64,000 nt of DNA from Malania oleifera (Eukaryota; Streptophyta; Magnoliopsida; Santalales; Ximeniaceae): contig NC_080423.1 of NCBI RefSeq assembly GCF_029873635.1, positions 108,641,087-108,705,086 on the forward strand, written 5' to 3'. The notes under the pieces were generated by a model that was not told the DNA's origin, made no database searches, and saw only the letters and a program-made list of their open reading frames with translations. Each line of letters opens with the position of its first letter. Position 1 is the first letter of the stretch. The position numbers and the translations under genes were made by a program. Of this stretch, positions 10,090 to 21,092 are shown one piece after another.

Positions 10090-11833
10090 ACAAATCCTCT
10101 CCCTTCTCTCTTCGATTTCGGCCCACCAGTCACCGGATCGACGATCCGAAGCTACCACGACCCTTCTGACGGAGTTCTCTACAAGTCTGCCGTAGTAGAT
10201 CGTCGGGAAAATAAAGTTAAATTTCATCCCAAATTCAAGGTAAGGTCTTTTATCCAGATTTTGGCCTTATGACAGTTATAGGAAATGATGTAGGCACAAA
10301 AATATAATATTTTGTTCTGGGATATTGTATTTTTGGGATGTTGAATTAAGAATCCTGCGAGTATAGAGCCAGTATTATATAGGGGGTTTTCAAAGTTAAG
10401 ATAAGGGAAATATGCTATGTTAGGAGTTTTTATAATGTTAACAAAGATTTCATAGATGCGTATTTATTCCAGTTTACTATACAGTATTTACATAATATGA
10501 ATTTAAATGTTGTGTGGCCTGAGTGGATTTTCATGTGATGAAGAAATTTATAAAGCTTTTATAATGTATCATACTATACTGAAAACATAGTTATTGACAG
10601 CATATATAGTTTACATCGTTTTTCTAGTATATGAGATTACACAGTATATGCAGATATAGGTATATATATTCACAGAGATTATATAGAGAATGTACATGCA
10701 TATACAATTTTTATATGAATAGTTTCATGAAACAGATATGTACATATATATATATATACATACACATGTATACAGTTATTCAGATCGGTATTTATATTAC
10801 AACTTTACACAGAACAGTAATACAGAGTTATAACATGTCTTGTTTCCTATTACCATAACATACAAAGTATACAGACAGAGATACAGACGGATATATATAT
10901 ATATATATAGCGAGGTAGCATCAAGATGCTACTTATATAGTATATAGAAATTACAGAATATACAGTACAGAAAGATAGAGTTATGGTAATTTTGGAAACA
11001 TGACAGAAACAGTAAAAAAGTATATATGTATATATGTATATAGTATTAGATCCCTGTGGAAAGATTTCATACAAATATAGTACAGATACAGATTACAGAG
11101 CACAATACCGTTGCTATATACAGATAGAGTGCAACCACATATCTCAGATAGTATGTGGGTACCGTCTAACCGAGCTCGGAGAGGATGCAGTTCCTCAGTA
11201 CTCTGGGTAGAGGGGGCTGGTTAGACGAGTTAGCAGCCAGTCCCGCACCTAGGAGAGGATGCAGTTTGGCCGGGTTGAGGTAATGTAGAGTATATTGACT
11301 TGTCTGGAGGGCCGACCAGATAGAGTCCCGCCTACGGGCCGCACAACCCTATCATGAAGGGTCAAATCATGACGTACAGAGTCCTAGGGATAAAGAATAG
11401 ATATGCTTGAAAGATATGTTTTACATATTGTTGCATTACAGTTCAGTTGCTATATTTTAAAGTACGTTTAACTTAGTTGCCACATACTAGTAATAGTATA
11501 TTTCCACTTACTGAGAGTCGACTCACTCCATTACTTTACCATTTTTCAGGTGAGCCAGTTAGGCGAGCAGATCAGGCTTGCGGATGGAAAGTAGTTAGAT
11601 CACCCTGGTTATAGGGTGAGTTTTTGTCAGAGCTGTATATTTTTGAGTAGATGAAGTTGGAAGGGTATTTTTGTGTGACCATGGTTTGTATGTCTATAGA
11701 ATTCTGGTATTGCATAGTAAATATGTAAATATTTGCATGACTTATGCTTCGCTACTTAGGTACGAATGTAAATGCACAGATATATTTTTTTAAAGAAAAA
11801 AAAATGGTATGAATTTTGAGGTCGTTACAAGAG

Positions 11834-12480
11834 TGATATGTTTGTTGTGTATGAATGACATGTTATTGGCTGGAAATGCTTTAACTGAGGCTTTAATCAG
11901 TTGAAAACTCTGTTGAAAGGTTTTGACATGAATGTGTTGGGTATGGCCAAGATGGGTCTTGGTTTGTTGATTCACATGGACAAAGTTGTAAGGAGATTGG
12001 TATTATCTTAGGGTGGCTTTGTGGACGAAACCATAGGGAGACTTTGTTTTTCGTCTCAAGGGGGTTCTGTGGAGAATCGTTGTGAAATGTCTACCGCTTG
12101 GTACCCAAGGACGGGCTATGATGTCCGGGATATGTCAAAGATCCTCCATGATTGTGCAATGGAGCGTTTCAGTAGGCAACAGAGTGAACCGTCAGTTGTT
12201 AGGTTTGTTGAAGACTATGTAGGGGGCTTTGGTGATATAAGGCTTGCAGCAGTGTTCATTTACTATTGTTGGAAGCCTAGGGTGAAGTCTTCGGGTGATG
12301 CATCTACAACTGTATCGGGGTTGATGGTAGAAGCTAAAACTGCCATTGGCAAGTTCAAGCGGTATTGCTTGGATTTGGTGCATGTCTCCAAGTGCTAGAA
12401 GGGAGACGATCCCAACCAAGCATTTAGTGTTCAAGGTGGAGAAATCAGTCATGTTTTTCGGGTTCTCCTAAGGGGCGCAT
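11834..12480 (+). pseudogene. Copia reverse transcriptase end and RNase H relic
   Basis: Starting at 11834 the translation resumes inside the RT palm. The catalytic YVDD motif is read as CMND (11850-11861) and is followed by MLLAGNALTEA, so the active site is destroyed. After frame breaks, 12021-12398 is open for 125 codons. It contains diverged RNase H-like fragments (VEDYVGGFGDIR, LDLVHVSKC near the end). The first half of RT, up to the palm, is absent. The fragment ends at the polypurine tract just before the 3' LTR. Confidence 0.6.
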
Positions 12481-12498
12481 AATCGCCAAGGTGGAGAT

Positions 12499-13124
12499 TA
12501 TTATATTTGTGTGCGGTTCTCACAAACAAAGGAAGGAAAACATGTGAGAAAAGTCTTCTTGTGCTGGTAGCAGAAGACTCGTCAACGAGTGCCCTATGCT
12601 TGTCGATAAGTAGATATCGAGAGCCAAAAAATCTTAAAGTTAAAGACTCATCGACGAGAGGATAGATTTGTCGACATGTGGGCTTCTTTGTCTCATCGAC
12701 GAATCCCCTATACTCGTCGACGAGTGCGACTAGGTTGCGAGAAGTTATTTGAATTTTGAATTTGAACGTTGTGACAGTTGGGGATTCGGAGGGAAACCTC
12801 TAAAGACTTGTTATATATGCTCTTTTGGGAATATTTTGAAATCGAAGAGAGTAAGAGAGGGGTGAGAGAAGAAGAGAAGATCACTGATTGTGTATCTTTG
12901 ATTTTCGGAGTGAAATCTCTTGCTGATTGCTCCCATGGATGTAGGCTTTACCGAACCACGTAATTCCTGGTGTTGTTGTTCTTATTTTTACTCTCTTTAC
13001 ATTTCTATGGTTGTGGAATAATATTGTATTTCACTGTTTGAGATAGTTGCATATGGTATTGTTTGATCCTTTACAATATTTATTCCGCTGCGTATTGTTG
13101 GACCACATGTTTTTTTTCACAACA
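12499..13124 (+). repeat. Copia 3' LTR
   Basis: It begins TATTATATTTGTG (the expected TG is mutated to TA), directly after the polypurine tract aaggtggagat, and ends TCACAACA. It is colinear with the 5' LTR and includes the decayed palindrome array at 12577-12725. An incidental 61-codon open frame occurs at 12778. Confidence 0.88.
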
Positions 13125-16100
13125 GGCTGGAATGTTATTAGTTCAATTTTTACTTGATTTTTATTTTTTAATTAATTTACATACCCTTAGAAATTAGTTT
13201 TGGGATCCAATTTTGAAATGAGATAAGGAGGGAATTTTTTTTCGTACAATGGGAAAGAAACAAAAGACTGGGTTTTAGGAAATGAATACTACAGGCATTT
13301 ACTAGCCCTATATTCTATGTTTGGAGAAAATTTGGATTTGGATTTGGATAAGATGATTTATAAGACTTGTATTAAAATTTGTCCAAATCCATTCAAATTC
13401 AAATCCAAGGTTTAAAATTCATGTTCCCAAACACTATTTAAAAGTAAATAGCAAAAACTAGAGGGAGGGGAATCCTAGATGTTCAAAGGCGAATGTTGCT
13501 TTGCTTCCAATTTGGCCAAGAAGTCAACACAACTATTAGTCTTGTGAAGTGTGAATGAGATAGCAATCCTAGTGTTCAGTACTTCCATATTAGGAGTCTC
13601 GAATTCGAATTTTAACAAAAATGAGAAAGGATATGGGATAGGAGATGATCTACTTTCCATTATATAGATCATGCCTAATGTCAACTTCTAAGCAAGCTTA
13701 GGACCACTTTAATATTTGATAAAAAAATTAAATACCTTTTAAGGGATGGTGTGGATTTAGATGAATGAATGGATGTTAGATTAATTATGATAAACCCATT
13801 ATGTCATCCTTTATTAAAAGTATAAGGATAGCGATAGAATTGTAAAAATCGTAGGAAAGAGAAAAGAGGGGAAGTGTAAGACTTAAATCAGATAAGGTAA
13901 AGAGATACCAAGGAGAGAAAAAAGTGAGAGATAACGATGTAGGACAAGATTGATCAACTTATGTCTTACGGTTTAACCCTTACACAAACACATACACTCA
14001 AAACACTTTAACTTAAGAATTGAAAAGGTGTATGACTTGTCTAGCAATTAAGTCCCAATTGGTTCTTTCATGAAGGAATCAAGTTATATTCTGAAAAGTT
14101 ATTATTTCAAAGATTCAATAATATAATTTTTATGTTAGCAAACTAATATTCATTCAAGTGATTTAAACTAGCATGTACCAATGTTACAATCTGTGAATTC
14201 AAAAAGGGTTATTCAAAGATGTGATTTAATTTACTAACAAGGGTTCACAAAATATAACAAGGATTCAAACACAAGTGTTGAAATTACCAAGAGAATTGTT
14301 TGAATGATTTGGCATTGTTTCACACGTAGTTAGATCATACCGTAAATCCTTCATACAAATTTTGAAATGTTAAGACGAACGTAGCTATGGAGTGTCGGGG
14401 AAGTGACCGTGTGGGTGTATATTGGTGGTGGCCGTGAGGTGTTGATGTAAACCATGAGAGTGTTAGATGGAGGAGGAGGATGATGGAGTTGCTAGATGGA
14501 TTAGTGGTCTCTCACCACTTGATCTCCAAAGAGAATGTCGTAGCCTTATACTACTCACTCACAAGGAGAGGAACAAACTTTATAAGTTCAAGCAAAGAAA
14601 TGCTTCTTCTAGAAATATATATATATATATAGACATAGCATGAGAGACAAAGCCAACAACTCTCATACTAAAAGACAACCTAACAACTAACATGAGAGAT
14701 GAAGCATTAAACACTCTCAACAACTCTCAACCTAACACAATTAATACTTACTAAAAAACAAGAAACTCCAACTCATAGGCACACAATTCAAGCTTAGTTG
14801 TCTTACACTATTACAATTCAAATTTGAAACTCAAACATGTGCCAAAAAAGAAGGCAAAATCTATATGGGGCTCATTGGGCCCTGTGGGGCCCACATGGGT
14901 CTTGGACTCTAACTTGCTTCAATATGTCAACCAAAGTCTTCTCATACCGAAGTCTTCAAGTAACTCCATGTGCACCTACAAAATAATTTCTATGATTGTG
15001 GACATCGGGAGGTCGTCTACGTGTCACCATATCTGCAAAGGAAATAGGTAAGACATTTTGATCCCCATCAGATAAAAGATAAGACAGATAAAAGGCATTA
15101 AAACACGTTTAGCGTTAGGCTATTACATAATGTTTATTGATTTGAGTTAGAAATCTCATTACAATAACTATTGCACATAATTCAACCCTTTTTGCGGTTA
15201 AACCTATATTTATTCTATGGTTATAAATAGAAATTCAAAATAATAAATCTTACTAACAAAGAAGGTTTATAAAACATTTAAATCCTAATCATAATTGTGA
15301 CCATTTTATAACATTAAAAGTCCAAACTAATATAATTGACATCTTGCCCAATGTTTGTCCGCCTTATTGTTTAATGATGAATGACCTTGTTTTAATGAAT
15401 TAGGTGACAATCATAGCCAAATATTTTTGGTGAACTTTAGCTAATAATGTAGGTGACCATCACCACTTCTTAATTTTGTGCTTTCTTTCTCCCAAGGAAT
15501 AGAAGTGATAAGCGATTTCTCCTACGTGATTTGTTTCTTATTTATGATGTTTGACACATGCTTCCACCGAACGATTCTCTATCTAGTCACTTCATTGATA
15601 GGGCGACAACTGATTTACCTTACCTAGACGAACTCTTTTAAATAACCATAATTTTAATTGAACAATTAGTATTACATTCTGATAAGCTGCACAAGAATGA
15701 CTTAATCAACTCTACATAACTCAACATGGACATTCATTATTGTGCCTAAGGAGGAAATGGGAGACTTTTGTTATATTATGTAGCTCAAGTCTAACAAACC
15801 TCCAATAAATTAAAAATAGATATATTTTCAATCACATAGTAAAGTTCGATAAGAAAGCCTTATTTTGTATTTAGAGCACAAATTTTCAACTTCAAATTTA
15901 AAAATGTGCAAATTTAAACAAAAGTATAGTAAATTTTTATTAAGTTGTCAAATTTAATATAAATTTAAATCTAAATCTCAAACTTCATGCTTCCGCACAC
16001 ATCATTAGTGTCTTTGAGTTCATAAACTAGGATCTTGTCTCATACTAATTTCTTATAAATTAATGCTTTATACAGTTGTTTTAGTTGCATCGAAAACTAT

Positions 16101-16146
16101 GCATGATATATATCTAATTTTTATATTTGAAATTGAGCCGGTTTAG
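13125..16146. other. No intact gene; AT-rich flank with a LINE relic
   Basis: Apart from the probable RNase H fragment at about 13440-13600, I recognise nothing here. There is a short (TA)n run at about 14612-14630 and long AT-rich stretches with stops in all frames. The unit of the tandem triplication starts at about 16147. Confidence 0.45.
13440..13600 (-). pseudogene. Probable LINE RNase H C-terminal fragment
   Basis: The minus-strand translation gives ISFTLHKTNSCVDFLAKLEA, then an interruption and DSPPSS. This resembles the end of the RNase H domain attached to some plant LINEs, where a hydrophobic strand is followed by a VADxLAKLGA motif and a PPP/SPPPS stretch. The fragment is short, has a stop just after PLNI, and no neighbouring LINE sequence was recognised. 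It could also be chance similarity. Confidence 0.4.
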
Positions 16147-16361
16147 GTAAGACTCAATGCATTTTTTTATTATTATCAAATATATGATTCTACATAATTT
16201 TGATACTAATGATGAAATATATTTGATTTTATGTATTTCCTACTAAAATTTTAACAAGACAAATTGGCTTACTTCGTAACACCTATCATTGCACACGAGC
16301 ACATGTTGACGGTGAATAAATAATAATTTCTTGTATAAAAAATTGCAAATGGATACATATA

Positions 16362-16366
<5 letters not shown>

Positions 16367-16392
<26 letters not shown>

Positions 16393-16393
16393 T
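16367..16393 (+). repeat. (CT)n microsatellite, copy 1
   Basis: A pure CT run. In copies 2 (27301-27341) and 3 (38216-38252) the run is longer and interrupted by ttt, one of the markers linking copy 2 to copy 3 at the left end of the unit. Confidence 0.9.
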
Positions 16394-17324
16394 AAATGAA
16401 ATAGACACTAGCATTCCATAATAGAAGCATGAAACGATTTAAATTTTGTAAGAGATAAAAAGCATTATGGATGAGAAATGTAGAGAGAAGGACTACCTTC
16501 CACATGGACTTTTATTGATCAATATAACATATCACCTGCATCAATTTTCCTAAGCAAACCTTTAATTAGGTCAAATGGGCATCTCAATTCTTCACGCATT
16601 CATCTTTTTTTTCTTCTGCTGTTGGGCAAGGGGAGGGCAAGTGAAAAGTCAGATTTTCCAAAGGAAAAAATGATTTTCTCTCCAAATAAACGAAAAAATA
16701 AATCCTAAAAAATAGTCATATTTTATTTTCACTCAAAAATATTTTGATACAATCAACCGTAACCTAAAAATTTCTCCCAAATAGACCTCCAATTTTATGC
16801 GACACTCCCATCATTGATTGGATAGCATTCTGCTGCCATTTTCTAAGTTATGCTATATATCACATAGACACATGATCATTCCTAGCTCACACGGTGCACA
16901 AAGATTGGAGGAGAGATAATAAAGGCATAGGCTCCTCCTCTCTTTGATTGCCATGTGACCTATGATAATCGTGTGTATGTGATACTAAGCATTTCTTAGT
17001 CTTTGTATGGCTATGATGGATAAGTATTATTTATTTATTTATTTAACGAGGCAAGGCATGAGCCAAGGCTTGGTCGAATTGAAGCATTCTTTGTCATAGC
17101 ATAGAATTTGAAAGAAAAGTTTGAAAGAACTATGAGGAAAATAAAAACCCACATAATTCTAAATTCAAATCATTCCATTAAATTTTGAATTCAAAACCTA
17201 AAACAAACTCCCAAAGTATAGAGCAACTCAAATTCTATGCCATGACAAACTCAAACTCAAATATTAAAATCCAATACACACCCTCCACAATCATTACTTT
17301 AGTAGTACTAAGCGTTGTTGAGTG

Positions 17325-17843
17325 TAAGGGTGGAAGTGTTTTGATTAACCAAACCATTATCCTAAAACCGTTAATTGAACCAAAATTTCGATTTTCTAGA
17401 AAATGTGAATCAAAACCAAACCATTTAAAACGATATTGAATTCGGTTAACTAGCCTTTTGACTAATATCCATTGGTTAACCAAACCGAACCATTAAGCAT
17501 AATTTAAAATTTTAAAGTCACTACAAATAATATTTTTCTTTCATAATAATCAACATATAAATTTCAAATATTCAAAATAAAAATTTGGGCATAAATATTA
17601 GATCAACACAATTTCTTAAAATAAAATTAGAAAAAAATTATATCATATTATATATAATATGTACTTCTAAATATATTTGTAGTCTATTTGGTTTGGTTAA
17701 TTGTGGTTCTTGAATGGACCAAACTGAAACAGAACTAATAACCAAAAAAATAAAAAAATATAGAACCAAAATCAAACCTAACAATTAATTGATTTTTAGG
17801 TTCAGCTTGGTTCAATTTCTTCAATTTTTCTTGGCCACCCCTA
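17325..17843. mobile_element. hAT-like MITE, copy 1
   Basis: A 519-bp non-coding element with ends TAAGGGTGG and CCACCCCTA, which are inverted repeats with one difference. The 8-mers outside are gttgagtg (17317-17324) and gtcaaggg (17844-17851; gtcaagtg in copies 2 and 3). This is an imperfect 8-bp target duplication, the length made by hAT transposases. The interior is AT-rich with complementary arms (ggttaaccaaacc near one end, tttggttaattg near the other). It has no transposase, so it depended on an autonomous hAT element. Confidence 0.75.
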
Positions 17844-18075
17844 GTCAAGGGACTCGAGTCAGTAGAGCTAAAATCACACTTCTTATCGCACCTTTAATTT
17901 GAATTTGAGTATATTTGAACACATTTCAATACAATTTTATATTACATCTTATTTAAATTCAATACAACTCCAAATCTAATGAATTCCCAAACATAAGGCT
18001 AGTATAATTAATTTTTAATGAAAATTAGAACTAAACTAAAATATATTATTCCTAAATTTATATTAAAAAATAATA

Positions 18076-18107
18076 TATATACACACACACACACACACAC
18101 ATACATA

Positions 18108-18142
<35 letters not shown>
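18076..18142 (+). repeat. (TA)n/(CA)n/(TACA)n compound microsatellite, copy 1
   Basis: Alternating ta, ca and catacata repeats. The length differs between copy 1 and copy 2 (about 29022-29090). In copy 3 the tract is reduced to a short TACA run at about 39752-39780. Confidence 0.9.
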
Positions 18143-18251
18143 GTTAACATTTTCAACCCTTACATAAAATAGTTCTAAGTCCTAAAAAAGAAACTTTTTA
18201 AAGTATAACATTAAGTGGAATAACTATAGTCATTTTTTTTTTTACTATTAT

Positions 18252-20124
18252 CATCATGCCCCGAACCCGCAAATGGATCCCAGATGTGAATATAGTAACC
18301 TAACTTGTCTTTGTATCAATGAAACATACATGATACAATACTGAATGAGGGTCTGACTCCATGGGGTACATGTGAACCCTATGCACATTTACATACACAT
18401 CCATACTCATCAAATACACAGCAAAAATTTTCTTTCTATACATGCATCATATCATACTAGAGTCTATATAGAACAAGAAATATACATCCCAAAATACAAT
18501 ACATACTTCGGGTGTCCACAAAACCCAATATTGACAACCCGGTTACAAAACTCGTACCTACTCAGGTACTAAACGTAGCTAACTGACACCTCCGCTTCCA
18601 GATGCAAGGATGCTAGTTTCGGCTACCCGAAGGATCTGAAAAATATTTGTATATTTGGGGTGAGACACCTCTTAGTAAGGAAGAAAGTAGGTTATATCAG
18701 TGTATGGCATACGAGTGTTATTTCGGCATAAAACATAATACAATACAATATAGTACCATACAGTTCAATATAGTTCCATACAGTTTAATATAGTTCTAGT
18801 ATTTTCACAAATCCGTTCCAATACATACAATGCCAAACATACAGTCAGTGTTGTCACACTCAAGCACTCGATACCCTGCAATAACCGAAACCTCATAGTG
18901 ATATTGTTGCCAGTATGATGTAGCTCATACCCATCAGTGACCAGCCAGAAACAACAGGTGATATTCCACACCCTCGGATATAGAGTTAGACACTCTCTCC
19001 CACGGTAATTAGTTGAGACATGGCATCAACGTATGGTAATTAACCGCCCCTAATTGATTTACAAAACCTGGAACAATTTTGGAACCCATGTCCCTATCAT
19101 CAGCATACGGTAATTAGCCGCCCCTAGCTGTTATTACAAAAAACCTGGAACATTTTACATACAACCATTCATTCCACATTTATTTGGTATCCAGCAAATC
19201 ATATCGTTTTCAGTTCAAGAATACAATTTAGTACAAATATGGGTACGGTCATCTCAATACTACAATTTTAATACAACGTACAATTTCCCAAACAAAATAG
19301 AGATGATACTCAAAACCCTCAAATTTTTCCAAAAAATGTAACCCGAAAATCCTACATTTTCACCCGATAGATTTTTCCAAATAAGTAGTCAAAACATACA
19401 TATGATCGTAAACTACAGGTTTACTGATCCTGATTTCAAAAATAAACTGATATAAATAGAATCCCTTTACCTTATCTTGAATACCAAAATACGAACTCTA
19501 CGGCTCCAAAACTACGAACCGAGACACCAAAACCTAAACATCCAAGAACTACACTTCTATATAATTCCTACTACTACATATATACTGAAATGAAATTGAA
19601 ATCGGACCCTTATCTCAGTTTTGGGTCAAAACCCGAAAATCCTCGAAACGAATTTCTGATCCGCTAAAAACGTAGAGATTCCTCCCTTGATCTACGCAGT
19701 AAAGTCAGATCATTGAATCAAGCGACGAACAACGAAGAATCGAAGAGAGAGAGAGATCTCACTGGTTCTAGAGAGAGAGAGAGAGAGGGAGAGAGAGAAT
19801 TTGAGGTTTTCTTAGCACCTAAGCAATGAAATAGGGTATTTATAGCCCCTTTGACTTGGCCAACCTCGTCGACGAAATGGCGTCTTCGTCAACAAATCAT
19901 CCATACATTTCATCGATGAACCAGCTCCTTCGGCGATGAAGCTTATTATGATATTTTACAACACGTTCGGTATCTTTTCGACGACGAGGCTCTGAATTTC
20001 AACGACAAAGAGTATGAGGGCCTTCGTCGACGAGAACAATGGCTTCGTCAGTGAAGCCTGCAAAATTTACCTTTTTACCATTTTTCATTTATTTAATCTA
20101 CATACCTCGGGTTGGGTTCTTACA
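18252..20124 (-). mobile_element. Solo LTR, minus orientation, copy 1
   Basis: On the minus strand this 1.87-kb LTR starts TGTAAGAACCCAACC (at 20124) and ends GGGGCATGATG (at 18252), the last two bases being a decayed CA. Flanks are attat on both sides (18247-18251 and 20125-20129), a perfect 5-bp target duplication. No interior or second LTR is present. Reading in its own direction it has a TCGTCGACGA-type array (20060 down to 19866), a TATA box (tatttata on plus, 19837-19844) and a (CT)n tract (19797-19749). The same insertion with the same target duplication is present in copies 2 and 3, so it predates the triplication. Confidence 0.9.
19837..19844 (-). promoter_or_regulatory. TATA box of the minus-strand solo LTR
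   Basis: The minus-strand sequence is TATAAATA, immediately downstream of the palindrome array and about 40 bp upstream of a pyrimidine tract. It has the same layout as the other LTR promoters in the window. Confidence 0.65.
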
Positions 20125-20464
20125 ATTATCATATTTTTTAGACCTATATTCTTCTGAATTTTCATTAGTCTAATCATATTTAATATTTATTGTTTTATCT
20201 AAAAACAAAAATGCATATGCATTAAATCAAGTTTTAATTTGTTTAAGCTTTGAGAACATTAATCAAACAAGTTGCCAATTTTTTTCTATATTTTATTTTT
20301 AATATTTATTTTTAACAGTAATATCAAACAACCCCATACCATATCTTGTCAAATCCCTGCAAAGAAAAGTATCTTGAACCCAAGTTATGCTAGGTATCCA
20401 AATTTAGACCATTGAAATTAGAAAGCTTCATATATAACAGTGATTTGTGCCTATGCACCACATG
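20125..20464. other. AT-rich flank within the unit, no gene
   Basis: This continues the sequence interrupted by the solo LTR. Nothing recognisable; all three copies retain it. Confidence 0.5.
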
Positions 20465-20793
20465 TGTCACGATCCAACTATTTTCACACTGTTGTGAAAG
20501 GGTTGTGCGGCGCTAGCTAAAACACTCTTGTTTAACTAGCCAGCCTATCGTTTATCAACATTCATCCACGAAACACTTTCATTAGCATTCAATCAAATGA
20601 CAGTAGAAACAGAAACTATTCATGCAAGCAATAAACGTTGAAACAAACGTAATTCATTAATAACACCTCCATTGACATTGTGTACTTAGCGAGGGAGGCA
20701 AGTAGGCTAAACATGTTGACAATAGCTAGTGAGTTTTACAAATGACTAATGAATACTCACCTTCCCCTAAAGAGCTTTCTATTCTATTCTCAC
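20465..20793 (-). mobile_element. Possible truncated LTR 3' end
   Basis: Read on the minus strand, this stretch ends in GGATCGTGACA after a GC-richer block (gctagcgccgcacaaccctt), which resembles the 3' ends of Ty3-type LTRs. Its other side is cut by the LTR at 20794. No primer site follows convincingly. It is present in all three copies. Confidence 0.3.
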
Positions 20794-21027
20794 TATAACG
20801 TCCTGAATCCGAAAACTTAGTCCGGTGCGTTACACCTGAATAAACCGTGCTTCATGGCGCCCTAAACCTGCCTGGTGGGATCCGTGTGCAATGTCATCCA
20901 TTCATTTACCTGATACGAAACATTCTATTATCATTTACGCAACGGAAAACATAAATATAATCCTCCAACAATATAATACCAGAGTTTTCTACATCTATCT
21001 ACATTCTAAAATAAACCATTCATCCAC

Positions 21028-21092
<65 letters not shown>

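Larger units (their letters stand above)
9600..11829 (+). mobile_element. Ty3-type solo LTR nested in the Copia element
   Basis: This 2.2-kb segment begins TGTAACGACCC and ends GGTCGTTACA, giving TG/CA ends with short inverted repeats. The 5-mers on either side are ggagt (9595-9599) and agagt (11830-11834), a target duplication with one difference. No primer site, coding region or second LTR is present, so it is a solo LTR produced by LTR-LTR recombination. Its U3 region carries about ten TCGTCGACGA-type palindromes (9680-9955), then a TATA box, a (CT)n tract and a GC-rich conserved block at about 11160-11400. It is related to the LTRs at 40310 and 46595 but belongs to a different subfamily. 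Confidence 0.88.
7372..13124 (+). mobile_element. Decayed Copia LTR retrotransposon carrying a nested solo LTR
   Basis: The element has two LTRs of about 630-640 bp (7372-8013 and 12499-13124). A primer-binding site follows the first and a polypurine tract (aaggtggagat) precedes the second. The flanking 5-mers are ggttg (7367-7371) and ggctg (13125-13129), a target duplication with one difference. Interior fragments follow Copia order: gag N-terminus, protease/pre-integrase region, integrase C-terminal part, RT end, RNase H. This matches the Tnt1/Tork-like type. Large internal deletions and many stops make it non-functional. A Ty3-type solo LTR (9600-11829) sits between the integrase-RT linker and the RT remnant. 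Confidence 0.9.

Noticed and set aside
9971-10227. Overlapping open frames on both strands (Ser/Leu-rich and Arg/Glu-rich)
   Set aside because: They are translations of a (CT)n/(GA)n tract in an LTR leader and have no domain or homology; similar frames at 48240-48747 and 27178-27363 have the same cause.
14824-15051. 75-codon plus-strand open frame
   Set aside because: Isolated, with no similarity or splice context; most likely chance.
18372-18572. 66-codon open frame present in all three copies
   Set aside because: It lies within the solo LTR, antisense to its transcription, and has no recognisable motif; its persistence follows from recent copying.
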